Made by a program: the position numbers and the translations under genes
Source: Alphaproteobacteria bacterium
GTDB taxonomy: Bacteria; Pseudomonadota; Alphaproteobacteria; UBA6615
Length of the DNA stretch: 64,000 nucleotides
Direction: 5' to 3'
NCBI GenBank assembly: GCA_039980135.1
Contig: JBDXCV010000009.1
Coordinates: forward strand, 257,854 to 321,853
Shown: one piece after another, positions 26,972-34,236 of the stretch
Layout of the letters: each line of letters opens with the position of its first letter
How positions within the stretch are numbered: the first letter of the stretch is position 1
Notes under the pieces: model-generated
Told to the model about the DNA's origin: nothing
What the model saw: the letters and a program-made list of their open reading frames with translations, nothing else
Databases searched by the model: none

Positions 26972-27559
26972 TCAATCGCGCTCACGCCCGACAATCAAAT
27001 CCATCGCCGAGGTTATATCCGATACAACTGCGTCAGGGGGTTGTCTCAACTCTTCGTCGTATCCGCAATCGATAAATATGGAAAAACACCCTGCGGCTTG
27101 GCCGGCATCGATATCGCGCCATCGGTCGCCGATCAGGTAACTCTCCTCAAGGTCGATTCCAAACTGTTCCGCCGCGTCCAGAAGCATGCCCGGGCGTGGC
27201 TTGTAGCGCCGGGAATCCGGGCCTTCGATCTCGAAACAGGCCTGCACATCATCCACACCAAGCGCGCTGGTCAACTGCGCATGCATGGCATCGACTTCCG
27301 ACCGATCGGCCAGACCGCGCGCGACATCCGGCTGATTGGTTACGACGACGGTGAGAAAGCCGAGTTCGCGCGCGCGCTGCACTGCCTCCCGGGCGCCGGG
27401 AAGATATTCCAGGTCCGCCGATTTGCGAATCGCGTAGGGCCGGCCCTCACGAACATCGGTTCGGATCAGAACGCCGTCACGGTCCAGAAATATTGCCCGG
27501 ACGAGGCCCGTTCCGGCCTTGGGTCGGCCGCCGCGGCCATCGTCACCATTTGGTGGCAT
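26972..27559 (-). CDS. HAD-IIIA hydrolase, heptose-bisphosphate phosphatase-like (GmhB-related)
   Basis: A 195-residue HAD phosphatase with the N-terminal nucleophile motif F-L-D-R-D-G-V-L, T-N-Q-P-D in motif II position, Y-K-P-R-P-G-M in motif III and G-D-R-W-R-D in motif IV. The order fits GmhB, which removes the C7 phosphate from heptose 1,7-bisphosphate. The zinc-binding Cys/His cluster that normally precedes K-P-x-P-G-M in GmhB is absent here. The chosen ATG at 27559 overlaps the SIS isomerase by 17 nt; the frame is open further upstream, but that reads through the neighbouring gene. Confidence 0.83.
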   Translation of the reverse strand: MPPNGDDGRGGRPKAGTGLVRAIFLDRDGVLIRTDVREGRPYAIRKSADLEYLPGAREAVQRARELGFLTVVVTNQPDVARGLADRSEVDAMHAQLTSALGVDDVQACFEIEGPDSRRYKPRPGMLLDAAEQFGIDLEESYLIGDRWRDIDAGQAAGCFSIFIDCGYDEELRQPPDAVVSDITSAMDLIVGRERD

Positions 27560-28127
27560 AGTTCTGCAAATCCGGATGGCTGACGAGACAATGCCAGACC
27601 ACGGCCTGATATCCCTCGCTGTGGGGTGTGATCCGCGCATCGTCAACGACCGGAATCACGACGACCACATCCCCGACCTTCTTGGTGTAGCCACCGTCCC
27701 GGCCGACAATTCCAAAGACCCTGGCGCCCTTGTCTTTCGCAACCTTCAGCGCCTCGACGATGTTCGCGCTGACGTTCTTTTCCGCGTTGCCGCCACCGAC
27801 GGAGAACACCAAAATCGCGTCGTCCGCCGTGAGCCTGCTTGTCTGCAGCCAGGCCGCAAACACCGTGTTCCAGCCTTCATCGTTGGTCCGGGCGGTCAGC
27901 TCCGACACATTGTCGGTCGGCGCGTAGGCCTCGATCCCGCAAAGTTTGCGAAAATCGTTGACCGCATGGCCGCAATTCGCGGCGCTGCCGCCAACGCCGA
28001 TGATGAACAACCGCCCGCCGCGCTCCCGCAGCGAAACCAGTTCACCAGCCATCGCCTCAATGGCTTGCTTGTCGATTGCGACCGCGATCTTTGTCGTCTC
28101 TGCGAAGTATGTGTCAGCGTGGCTCAT
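27543..28127 (-). CDS. SIS-domain phosphoheptose isomerase-like protein (GmhA-related)
   Basis: A 194-residue sugar isomerase domain protein. G-V-G-G-S-A-A-N-C-G-H-A-V-N-D near residues 44-58 corresponds to the GmhA substrate loop, and H-S-E-G-Y-Q-A-V-V near 168 to the second active-site region. GmhA isomerises sedoheptulose 7-phosphate to D-glycero-D-manno-heptose 7-phosphate in the cytoplasm. With the adjacent HAD phosphatase, the kinase-nucleotidyltransferase and transaldolase it completes an apparent nucleotide-heptose pathway. The ATG at 28127 is the first in frame. Confidence 0.87.
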   Translation of the reverse strand: MSHADTYFAETTKIAVAIDKQAIEAMAGELVSLRERGGRLFIIGVGGSAANCGHAVNDFRKLCGIEAYAPTDNVSELTARTNDEGWNTVFAAWLQTSRLTADDAILVFSVGGGNAEKNVSANIVEALKVAKDKGARVFGIVGRDGGYTKKVGDVVVVIPVVDDARITPHSEGYQAVVWHCLVSHPDLQNYATKW

Positions 28128-28170
28128 TGTCGACTTTCAGCTCAATTGGAAAATGATCCGGGAATCCAAC

Positions 28171-28191
28171 GCGTCGCGGAACGCGCGACGC
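28171..28191. repeat. Intergenic GC-rich hairpin
   Basis: Perfect 8 bp inverted repeat (GCGTCGCG at 28171-28178, CGCGACGC at 28184-28191) with a 5 nt loop, in the 102 nt gap between the GT2 gene at 28230 and the SIS isomerase at 28127. No T-run follows on either strand, so it is not a typical intrinsic terminator. It could act as an mRNA processing or attenuation element within the minus-strand run. Confidence 0.55.
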
Positions 28192-28229
28192 CTCTCTGAC
28201 ACCTGTTAAATCCCGCCGCAGGACAAGAA

Positions 28230-29204
28230 TCAAGGTGACTTATCCCGATGGCGTTCCAGGCCGTTGCGTTTTAGCAGCCATGCGATCGGAATGTCGGGCC
28301 CGCCGCGCCGCCGCCGGGCGCCATATCCCCACGCGACAGAACACAGCAGCCGCCAGTCGGACGGCCGGCACCAGGCAGCCCGCAGAAGCAAACGGCCGAG
28401 CGCATGGCCCAAGGCCTGCGGTCCCCTTCGCAGTGCCGCTCCCATATCACCACTTTCGGGGCCGCGAACCCAATCAAGATAGCCGCGTACCACGGCACGC
28501 GTTTTCTGCTTGTCCGCGCGCGCTTTTCCACTGAATGAATCGGGACGGCGCAGGACAGTAGACAGAGGTCGCCCGACCAGGACGGCCCCATGACGATTGG
28601 CAACATCGTAGAGCGCCGCCCAATCCGCAAACCAGTCCAGTTCCGGTCGCCAGCCGATACCTGATTCCAACGCGTCGCGGCGAAGAAAGGCGCCGCTCGA
28701 TGCGAGCCACACATAGCGCCAGCTCTGAAGGGTCGCCAGGTCTTCGCCGCTGACGAACAACCGCGATGAATCCAGCCCGTACCGGTGGGTGTAGGCGGGC
28801 ACCAGCTCTCCGTTAACTTCGTAGGCCACATCCGTTTCGGATGAAATAACGCCGGCATCGGGGTGAGCGATCGCCGCACGCTCGGCTTCGGCGAGCAAGT
28901 CCGGAGAAATATGGTCATCAACCGACCACCAGGCGACAAAGTCGCCATCAGCCTTCGCGAGCCCGGCATTGCCGGCGGTGACAACACCGAGATTGGATGG
29001 CTGCCAGACGACTTCCAGGTCGGGGTATGCCCGAACAGCCGTTTCAACGATGGCGCGTTGATCGGGATCGGAACCATCGTCCACCAGAATTACCTGATCG
29101 GGCGGGCGCGTTTGACCGAACACGCGCGCAAGACCGCCGGACAGATAGTCCGCATCATTGTAGTGACAAATGATGACCGAGAATGTGGGGTTGGTCGCGC
29201 TCAA
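28230..29204 (-). CDS. Glycosyltransferase family 2
   Basis: A 324-residue GT-A fold enzyme: F-S-V-I-I-C-H-Y-N-D-A near residue 8, V-I-L-V-D-D-G-S-D-P near 37, and W-S-V-D-D-H-I in the DxD position near 93. The acceptor half is Trp-rich and the C-terminus basic, suggesting peripheral membrane contact. The start is a TTG at 29204 with a weak ribosome site. It sits between the heptose genes and an SDR on the same strand, so the heptose is a plausible donor sugar. Confidence 0.85.
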   Translation of the reverse strand: MSATNPTFSVIICHYNDADYLSGGLARVFGQTRPPDQVILVDDGSDPDQRAIVETAVRAYPDLEVVWQPSNLGVVTAGNAGLAKADGDFVAWWSVDDHISPDLLAEAERAAIAHPDAGVISSETDVAYEVNGELVPAYTHRYGLDSSRLFVSGEDLATLQSWRYVWLASSGAFLRRDALESGIGWRPELDWFADWAALYDVANRHGAVLVGRPLSTVLRRPDSFSGKARADKQKTRAVVRGYLDWVRGPESGDMGAALRRGPQALGHALGRLLLRAAWCRPSDWRLLCSVAWGYGARRRRGGPDIPIAWLLKRNGLERHRDKSP

Positions 29205-29271
29205 CGCTCTGGCCTGTTCGTCAACACCGGTTCGCGGCCGCGCAAACCCATCGACGGCGCACAGGTATCCG

Positions 29272-30168
29272 TCATGTCTTCAGACCCAACGTCTTGTGGA
29301 CGGCGCCTATGGCCTCGTCGAGTGAGGTAAAACGGAAGCCCGGGAACGCCCGCGTCAGCCGCGTGGAGTCGAAATGCCGGTGGGTCACCGGCATCGTGCG
29401 GTCCGTCGTCACGATCTCCGGCCGATCGTCCATGGCATCGGCCACCATGTTCGCGACATCATGGAACGAATGGGAGACCCCGCTCACAAGATTGAGGGTA
29501 CCGTCAAAGCGCGCCCGGACCGCTTCGATCACCAGCCGCGCCACATCATCGACCAGCACATGATCGCGGGTTTCCTCGCCCCCTCCGCCCAGAACGATCC
29601 GGCCTTCCTCTGTCGCCTGCTTGCGAAACCGGTTGGGGCCATAGGAGTTGTGGGTGTCGCGCGGCGACAGGACGAGCGTGCAACGCAGGACCGCCAGCGG
29701 CGCGTCCAGTCCCAGTGACCGGAACATGACCTCGCGTGCCAGGTGCATCACGCCGTAGAGGTCAGCCGGTGCCGCGGGTGTCGCCTCGGATACGACGCCG
29801 GGCATGAACGGATAGACCGCGTCGGAACTCATATAGACAAGATGCGCCGGCGGCACCTGTTTCAGCGCCGCCCCCACCGACCGGGCCATGACCAAATTTT
29901 TGATGAGCGTCGCCGAATCCCGGCCTTTATCGGGAGTCAGCCCGGACAGCATGATTACCGCATCGTCCGGCCGCAGAAGCGCCCCCAGTTTGTCAGGCGC
30001 GCTCTCCGCGAGCAGATCCACATCCCCCGACGACACGGCAACGACCGGCGCGAAACCGTCTTTCATGTTCTGGAGCGTTTCAACGAGGGCGTGGCCGATA
30101 ACACCCCGGCTGCCGATCACGACGACCCGTCCGGGCGGCGCGAGGGTTTCGTTCATGGTCTGCGCCAT
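29272..30168 (-). CDS. SDR-family epimerase/dehydratase with altered active site (YxxxH)
   Basis: A 298-residue extended SDR. The cofactor motif is V-I-G-S-R-G-V-I-G-H (GxxGxxG). The S-S-D-A-V-Y strand is present near residue 122. At the catalytic position the sequence reads Y-G-V-M-H near 148, so the Lys of the usual YxxxK appears to be His. R-D-H-V-L-V-D-D-V matches the substrate region. The start at 30168 (ATG, with aga-rich upstream sequence) lies 14 nt after the E1 beta stop; a second ATG at 30156 is possible. The activity is likely on a sugar nucleotide, but the mechanism may differ from normal SDRs. Confidence 0.82.
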   Translation of the reverse strand: MAQTMNETLAPPGRVVVIGSRGVIGHALVETLQNMKDGFAPVVAVSSGDVDLLAESAPDKLGALLRPDDAVIMLSGLTPDKGRDSATLIKNLVMARSVGAALKQVPPAHLVYMSSDAVYPFMPGVVSEATPAAPADLYGVMHLAREVMFRSLGLDAPLAVLRCTLVLSPRDTHNSYGPNRFRKQATEEGRIVLGGGGEETRDHVLVDDVARLVIEAVRARFDGTLNLVSGVSHSFHDVANMVADAMDDRPEIVTTDRTMPVTHRHFDSTRLTRAFPGFRFTSLDEAIGAVHKTLGLKT

Positions 30169-30182
30169 CACGCTCTTCTGCC

Positions 30183-31307
30183 CTAGAAAGGCCCCTTGAA
30201 ATAGGCGTTCGGCGTATCGATCGGCTGATCGCCGTTCATCTCGACCAGCTTCGATACGACCGCGCCCACATCCGAAGCGGACAATCCGCAGAGTTCCCCG
30301 ACGGCCTGCGCGATCGATATCGAGTCCGGGTAGAAACCGGGGACCATGCCGCGCGAACTCGGGGTCGGATGATTTGCGAGCGCCATGCGACGGGGCGGCG
30401 CCTTCAATGCCGAAAACGCGTGCTCCGCCACCTGGGCGCAGACCTCGGCGCCGGTGCCGAATGCGGCCCAACTGCTGTCCACGGTCAGGAGCCGACCGGT
30501 GCGGCCCACGGATTCGAGGATCGGCGCCATATTCAGCGGACGAACCATTCGCAAATCGATCAGCTCGACTTCGCACCCGACTTCGGCGAGCACTTCGGCG
30601 GCGCGCAGCGCCTCGAGGTTCATGTAGGAGGTGCCGACAATCGTGACATCGCCGCCGGGCCTCAGGACCGCCGGGCCATCGAGCGCGGTCACGTAGTGGC
30701 CTTCCGGCACATGCCCCTCGGAATAGTGCAGCCAGCGATGCTCGATCGAGATGACCGGGCTGTCATCCTCGATCGCGGCAATCAGCATGCCCTTCGCATC
30801 CATGGGCATGGTCGGCATCATCACCTTGAGCCCCGGGAAATGACCGAAGATCGATTCCAGGCTCTGGGAATGTTCGGGCCCCTGCCCCCAGCCACGCCCG
30901 ACGATCATCCGGATGACCAGCGGCACCTTGTGGCGACCGTTGCTGACATAGTGGGACTTGGCAGCATTGTTGACGATCTGCTCGATCGCGAGCAGCGCGA
31001 ACTCGACCCGATGCAACGAAATGACGGGACGCTGCCCGGAGAGTGCGGCCCCGATGGCGACGCCGACCATGCCGTTCTCGGCGATCGGCATCTCGACCGC
31101 GCGGGCCGCGCCGAACTGATCGAGAAGTCCCTTGGTCGTGCCGAAAAACGACGCCGGGTCCGCGATGCCCTCACCCATCAGGAAGACCGACGGATCATTC
31201 TCCATGGCGGTCGCGAGGCCCTCGCGAATCGCATCGGCATAATTGATCAGCCGGGCATTGGCCAATGGCTCGCCGTCACCGGCCATACTGTTCGATGTGT
31301 CAGGCAT
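30183..31307 (-). CDS. Thiamine-diphosphate-dependent E1 component, beta subunit (2-oxoacid dehydrogenase/transketolase-like)
   Basis: A 374-residue E1 beta. It contains the transketolase pyrimidine-binding region (F-L-M-G-E-G-I near residue 43, V-E-M-P-I-A-E-N-G-M-V-G near 71, whose Glu activates the thiamine ring) and the C-terminal transketolase domain (V-T-I-V-G-T-S near 218, L-I-D-L-R-M-V-R-P near 244). It pairs with the alpha subunit immediately upstream; the ATG at 31307 overlaps that gene's stop by 8 nt, and a second in-frame ATG at 31313 is close by. No E2 acyltransferase or E3 gene is present, so decarboxylation with transfer to a sugar or aldehyde acceptor is more likely than acyl-CoA formation. 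Confidence 0.88.
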   Translation of the reverse strand: MPDTSNSMAGDGEPLANARLINYADAIREGLATAMENDPSVFLMGEGIADPASFFGTTKGLLDQFGAARAVEMPIAENGMVGVAIGAALSGQRPVISLHRVEFALLAIEQIVNNAAKSHYVSNGRHKVPLVIRMIVGRGWGQGPEHSQSLESIFGHFPGLKVMMPTMPMDAKGMLIAAIEDDSPVISIEHRWLHYSEGHVPEGHYVTALDGPAVLRPGGDVTIVGTSYMNLEALRAAEVLAEVGCEVELIDLRMVRPLNMAPILESVGRTGRLLTVDSSWAAFGTGAEVCAQVAEHAFSALKAPPRRMALANHPTPSSRGMVPGFYPDSISIAQAVGELCGLSASDVGAVVSKLVEMNGDQPIDTPNAYFKGPF

Positions 31308-32262
31308 AGACATGCTGCACCGCCGCGTCGGGGCCGGGTAGAGGTGCGTTCTTCGCGAACTCGAACGCCGCATCTATCTCGCGCGACAGATCATCGGCCA
31401 GCGTCGCAAGCGCTGCCTCATCGCCCGCACCGGACTGGATCAGCGCCGCGCGCGCGGCCGCGACCGGGTCGCGCCCCTTCCAGTTCTCGAACTCCTGTTC
31501 GGTGCGATAGCCCAGATGATTGTCCATGTTCGGGCCGCAATGCTCGAACCAGCGATAGGTCTCGAACACCAGGAAACTGGGGCCGCCACCTTCGCGCGCG
31601 CGGCCGACAGCCGCCGCCATGGTCGAGCACACCGCTTCGATATCGTTCCCGTCGGCCTGGCCGGATGCGACGCCATGCGCCTCGGCGAGGTCGGTGATGG
31701 GACGGTCCGGCTGGCGTTGGTTGAGCGAGGTGTAGATCGAGAACAGATTATTCTCGCAGACATAGATAACCGGAAGCTTGTTGAGCTCGGCGAAGTTCAT
31801 GCTCTCGTGGAACACGCCCTCCTCGATGGCCGCGTCGCCGATGATCACGACCGCGACATTGTCCTCGCCGCGCTGTTTCATCGCCAGTGCGGCACCGGTC
31901 GCAAGCGGGATGGAACTCCCGACGATGGGCACACTAAGCTCCATGCCCACCGACGTGTCGAACAGGTGCATCGAGCCACCCCGTCCGCCGCAACAACCGG
32001 CCGCCTTGCCGTAGATCTCGGCCAGCATCGCCTTCAGGTCCCCGCCCTTGGCGAGATAGTGCGCGTGGCTTCGATGTGTGCTGTAGACCTTGTCTTCGGG
32101 CCGCAGCGGCGCGCAAACGCCGACGGCGGTCGCTTCCTGCCCGACCGACAGATGGACAGGGCAGCGCATTTCCTGATCCACATAGCGCGCCGCGATCGCC
32201 TCTTCGACGAGGCGAATGCGGAGCATGTTTTCGTAAAGTTCGGTAGGTACAGGCAGTACCAC
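31300..32262 (-). CDS. Thiamine-diphosphate-dependent E1 component, alpha subunit
   Basis: A 320-residue E1 alpha of the pyruvate/acetoin/branched-chain dehydrogenase type. The ThDP-Mg motif reads G-D-A-A-I-E-E-G and ends at C-E-N-N about 26 residues later (GDG-x-NN family, with Ala for the second Gly). H-R-S-H-A-H-Y-L-A near residue 75 is the usual active-site His segment. The GTG at 32262 with gggaga just upstream is preferred to an earlier frame extension. It is the first gene of a 14-gene minus-strand run devoted to sugar synthesis, and is unusual as an E1 pair outside central metabolism. Confidence 0.88.
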   Translation of the reverse strand: MVLPVPTELYENMLRIRLVEEAIAARYVDQEMRCPVHLSVGQEATAVGVCAPLRPEDKVYSTHRSHAHYLAKGGDLKAMLAEIYGKAAGCCGGRGGSMHLFDTSVGMELSVPIVGSSIPLATGAALAMKQRGEDNVAVVIIGDAAIEEGVFHESMNFAELNKLPVIYVCENNLFSIYTSLNQRQPDRPITDLAEAHGVASGQADGNDIEAVCSTMAAAVGRAREGGGPSFLVFETYRWFEHCGPNMDNHLGYRTEQEFENWKGRDPVAAARAALIQSGAGDEAALATLADDLSREIDAAFEFAKNAPLPGPDAAVQHVYA

Positions 32263-32556
32263 GTGCTTCTCCCAACATCGCAATGGCGTCCCGCCCCTCA
32301 CACGACGCGCGGGGTCACCTCACAAAAAGGAATAAATCACCGGGATGCCAGATGAAAGGGATTAAGGGACTCGTTCAAGCACGACAACCGGTTTTACAGT
32401 CTCCAGAATGGCTGAGGCACCGGTCACACCTGGACCCGATACGGCCGCGGGCGCGGGGTATCGACATTTAGCGCGATCACACCAGCATGCTTGCGTATAT
32501 TGTGTGCCCGATAGGTCCTCTCACTCGGTCAGAGACCGGCAGCGAAAAATATTGGC
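32263..32556. other. Divergent intergenic region between the E1/heptose run and the oxygenase block
   Basis: This 294 nt spacer separates the longest minus-strand run in the window from the plus-strand oxygenase block and should carry both promoters. It is locally AT-richer near 32325-32345 and 32480-32560 than the surrounding coding DNA. I see no credible gene, RNA or operator in it; small open frames crossing it have no recognisable protein features. Confidence 0.5.
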
Positions 32557-33444
32557 ATGTCATATCGCGAACTACTGAACCAGAAACTGCGCGACGCCCC
32601 CGTCCACAGTGCGCCATTCCCGCATGTGCAGTTAACCGACGTCCTGCCAGAGGATGTCCTGGCTGATATCCTGGCCCATTGGCCACAGCCGGATGAATTC
32701 GAGCCTGAGTGGGGCAACTCGACGAGAGGCTGGCGGTTGCTGGTTCATGACGACAAGATTTTTGCGCCGCCCGGAGCCCGACATCAGGAGTTTTGGGAGA
32801 GCGTCACCCGATCTCATCTCACGCCGTTCATCGAAGCGCTGGCGGAAAGGTTCTCGCCATTCTGGGCGCTCCGCTACGGTGGCCCTGTCCAGCGCCTGAA
32901 TGTCGTCCAGCTTTGTTGCTTTACCGCCTCGCCCGAGTTTGTGTTTCACCCGCCGCACCACCATTCGAACCACGGGCCGCACTGGCTCTTTACCGGCCTG
33001 CTCTACCTTGATGACAACGGTGGGGTCGATCGCGGCACCCGTCTGTACCGCGTCAACGGCCTCGAGACGTTCCGCGATCGGGAATTCTACAATCTGCTCG
33101 CAAATGACGGCGCCGCACCGGTCGAACCGGCGCATGATTCCGGCTTTCGCACGAACGGGATGCTTGCATTCCTGGATTCGCCGGTTTCTTTTCATGGATC
33201 GACGCCGTTCGATACCAATGTTGACGCCCGGGGGGAACGCAAGATCATTCGGATGCATGTCGCGGCATCCCTGGAGGATTTTCAGCGCGCGTTCGGTATT
33301 CCATCGCCCGACGAGTATCGGGAGGCGGTTTCCCGATACCGGGAGACCCACCAACCCGAAACGCTTGAGCCTTACCGCAACCAGATCGAACGCGAAGAAC
33401 AGCTTGTGATGTCGCGGAACCAAGGTCCCGCCACCCACTACTGA
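32557..33444 (+). CDS. Putative 2OG/Fe(II) oxygenase-like protein, HxHxNH type (copy 1)
   Basis: A 295-residue protein that I place by pattern in the double-stranded beta-helix oxygenase superfamily. The N-terminus has F-P-H-V-Q-L-T-D-V-L-P-E-D, like other 2OG oxygenases of glycan and nonribosomal loci. The probable metal site is P133-H-H-H-S-N-H139 followed by W-L-F-T-G-L-L-Y, with a distal His at H213 (D-S-P-V-S-F-H) and a carboxylate-binding Arg at R232. The usual HxD is replaced by His-rich sequence. The paralogue at 35869 conserves these positions, which supports function. It is first in the plus-strand block ending at 37422. Substrate and reaction are unknown; a sugar or peptide hydroxylation is only a guess. 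Confidence 0.72.
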   Translation: MSYRELLNQKLRDAPVHSAPFPHVQLTDVLPEDVLADILAHWPQPDEFEPEWGNSTRGWRLLVHDDKIFAPPGARHQEFWESVTRSHLTPFIEALAERFSPFWALRYGGPVQRLNVVQLCCFTASPEFVFHPPHHHSNHGPHWLFTGLLYLDDNGGVDRGTRLYRVNGLETFRDREFYNLLANDGAAPVEPAHDSGFRTNGMLAFLDSPVSFHGSTPFDTNVDARGERKIIRMHVAASLEDFQRAFGIPSPDEYREAVSRYRETHQPETLEPYRNQIEREEQLVMSRNQGPATHY

Positions 33445-33486
33445 TTCGCGCCAGCCGAAGATACATGCCCGACCACATGCCCGATT

Positions 33487-34164
33487 ATGACATTGCAGAA
33501 GATTAATTTCCTCGAATCCGCCCCGAAGATTGCCCGGAACATCGATGCGCGCAAAACCGACAAAGAAGAGAACCGTCGAATCGCACTCGAGTTCGGTGAA
33601 GCCTATTTCGATGGCCCCCGCGAACAGGGATATGGCGGCTATGGCTATGACGGTCGCTGGGTCGCCGTCGCGAAACGCTTGATCGAAACCTATGAGCTGA
33701 AACCGGGCCAACGTGTGCTCGATGTCGGCTGCGCAAAGGGCTTCCTGGTCAATGACCTGCTTGAGGCATTGCCGGGGCTCGAGGTCTACGGGCTCGATAT
33801 CTCCCGATACGCTCTCGAACGGGCCCACGGGAGATCCAGAGGCGAACTCATCCGGGGTTCGTGCGACCGCCTTCCATTCCCGGACGCCAGTTTCGACCTG
33901 GTGCTGGGAATCAATACGATCCACAATTTGACGGAGGATGGGTGCCGCCGGGCGCTGCGCGAAATTCATCGTGTCTCGCGCGCGAACGCATTCATCCAGG
34001 TCGACGCCTACCGAAACGAGAGTGAACGCGCGATATTCGAAGACTGGATGCTGACCGCACTGACCTACAAGACCGAGAAAGGTTGGCTCGATTTATTCGA
34101 TGATGCGGGGTATATAGGTGACTATTACTGGACCGTTCTGCTTCCGGACGGGCAGGTCGCCTGA
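33487..34164 (+). CDS. Class I SAM-dependent methyltransferase
   Basis: A 225-residue methyltransferase. Motif I V-L-D-V-G-C-A-K-G-F lies near residue 77, the acidic end of strand 2 is in V-Y-G-L-D-I-S near 102, and L-P-F-P-D-A-S-F-D-L-V is motif II/III of the UbiE/type 11 group. It is flanked by the putative oxygenase upstream (42 nt) and a B12-type radical SAM gene downstream. The N-terminal 60 residues contain a G-Y-G-G-Y-G-Y segment before the SAM fold. Likely to methylate a sugar or a lipid-linked intermediate; the target is not predictable. Confidence 0.88.
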   Translation: MTLQKINFLESAPKIARNIDARKTDKEENRRIALEFGEAYFDGPREQGYGGYGYDGRWVAVAKRLIETYELKPGQRVLDVGCAKGFLVNDLLEALPGLEVYGLDISRYALERAHGRSRGELIRGSCDRLPFPDASFDLVLGINTIHNLTEDGCRRALREIHRVSRANAFIQVDAYRNESERAIFEDWMLTALTYKTEKGWLDLFDDAGYIGDYYWTVLLPDGQVA

Positions 34165-34236
34165 AACCTCCGCCGACAAACGCGTTTGTGGAGCGTTTTC
34201 AACGGCATTAGGTGCGGCATACCGCAGGAGACAAGT

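Noticed and set aside
32632-33969. 445-codon minus-strand frame opposite the first oxygenase-like gene and the methyltransferase
   Set aside because: It crosses two well-supported plus-strand genes, including a methyltransferase with clear SAM motifs.
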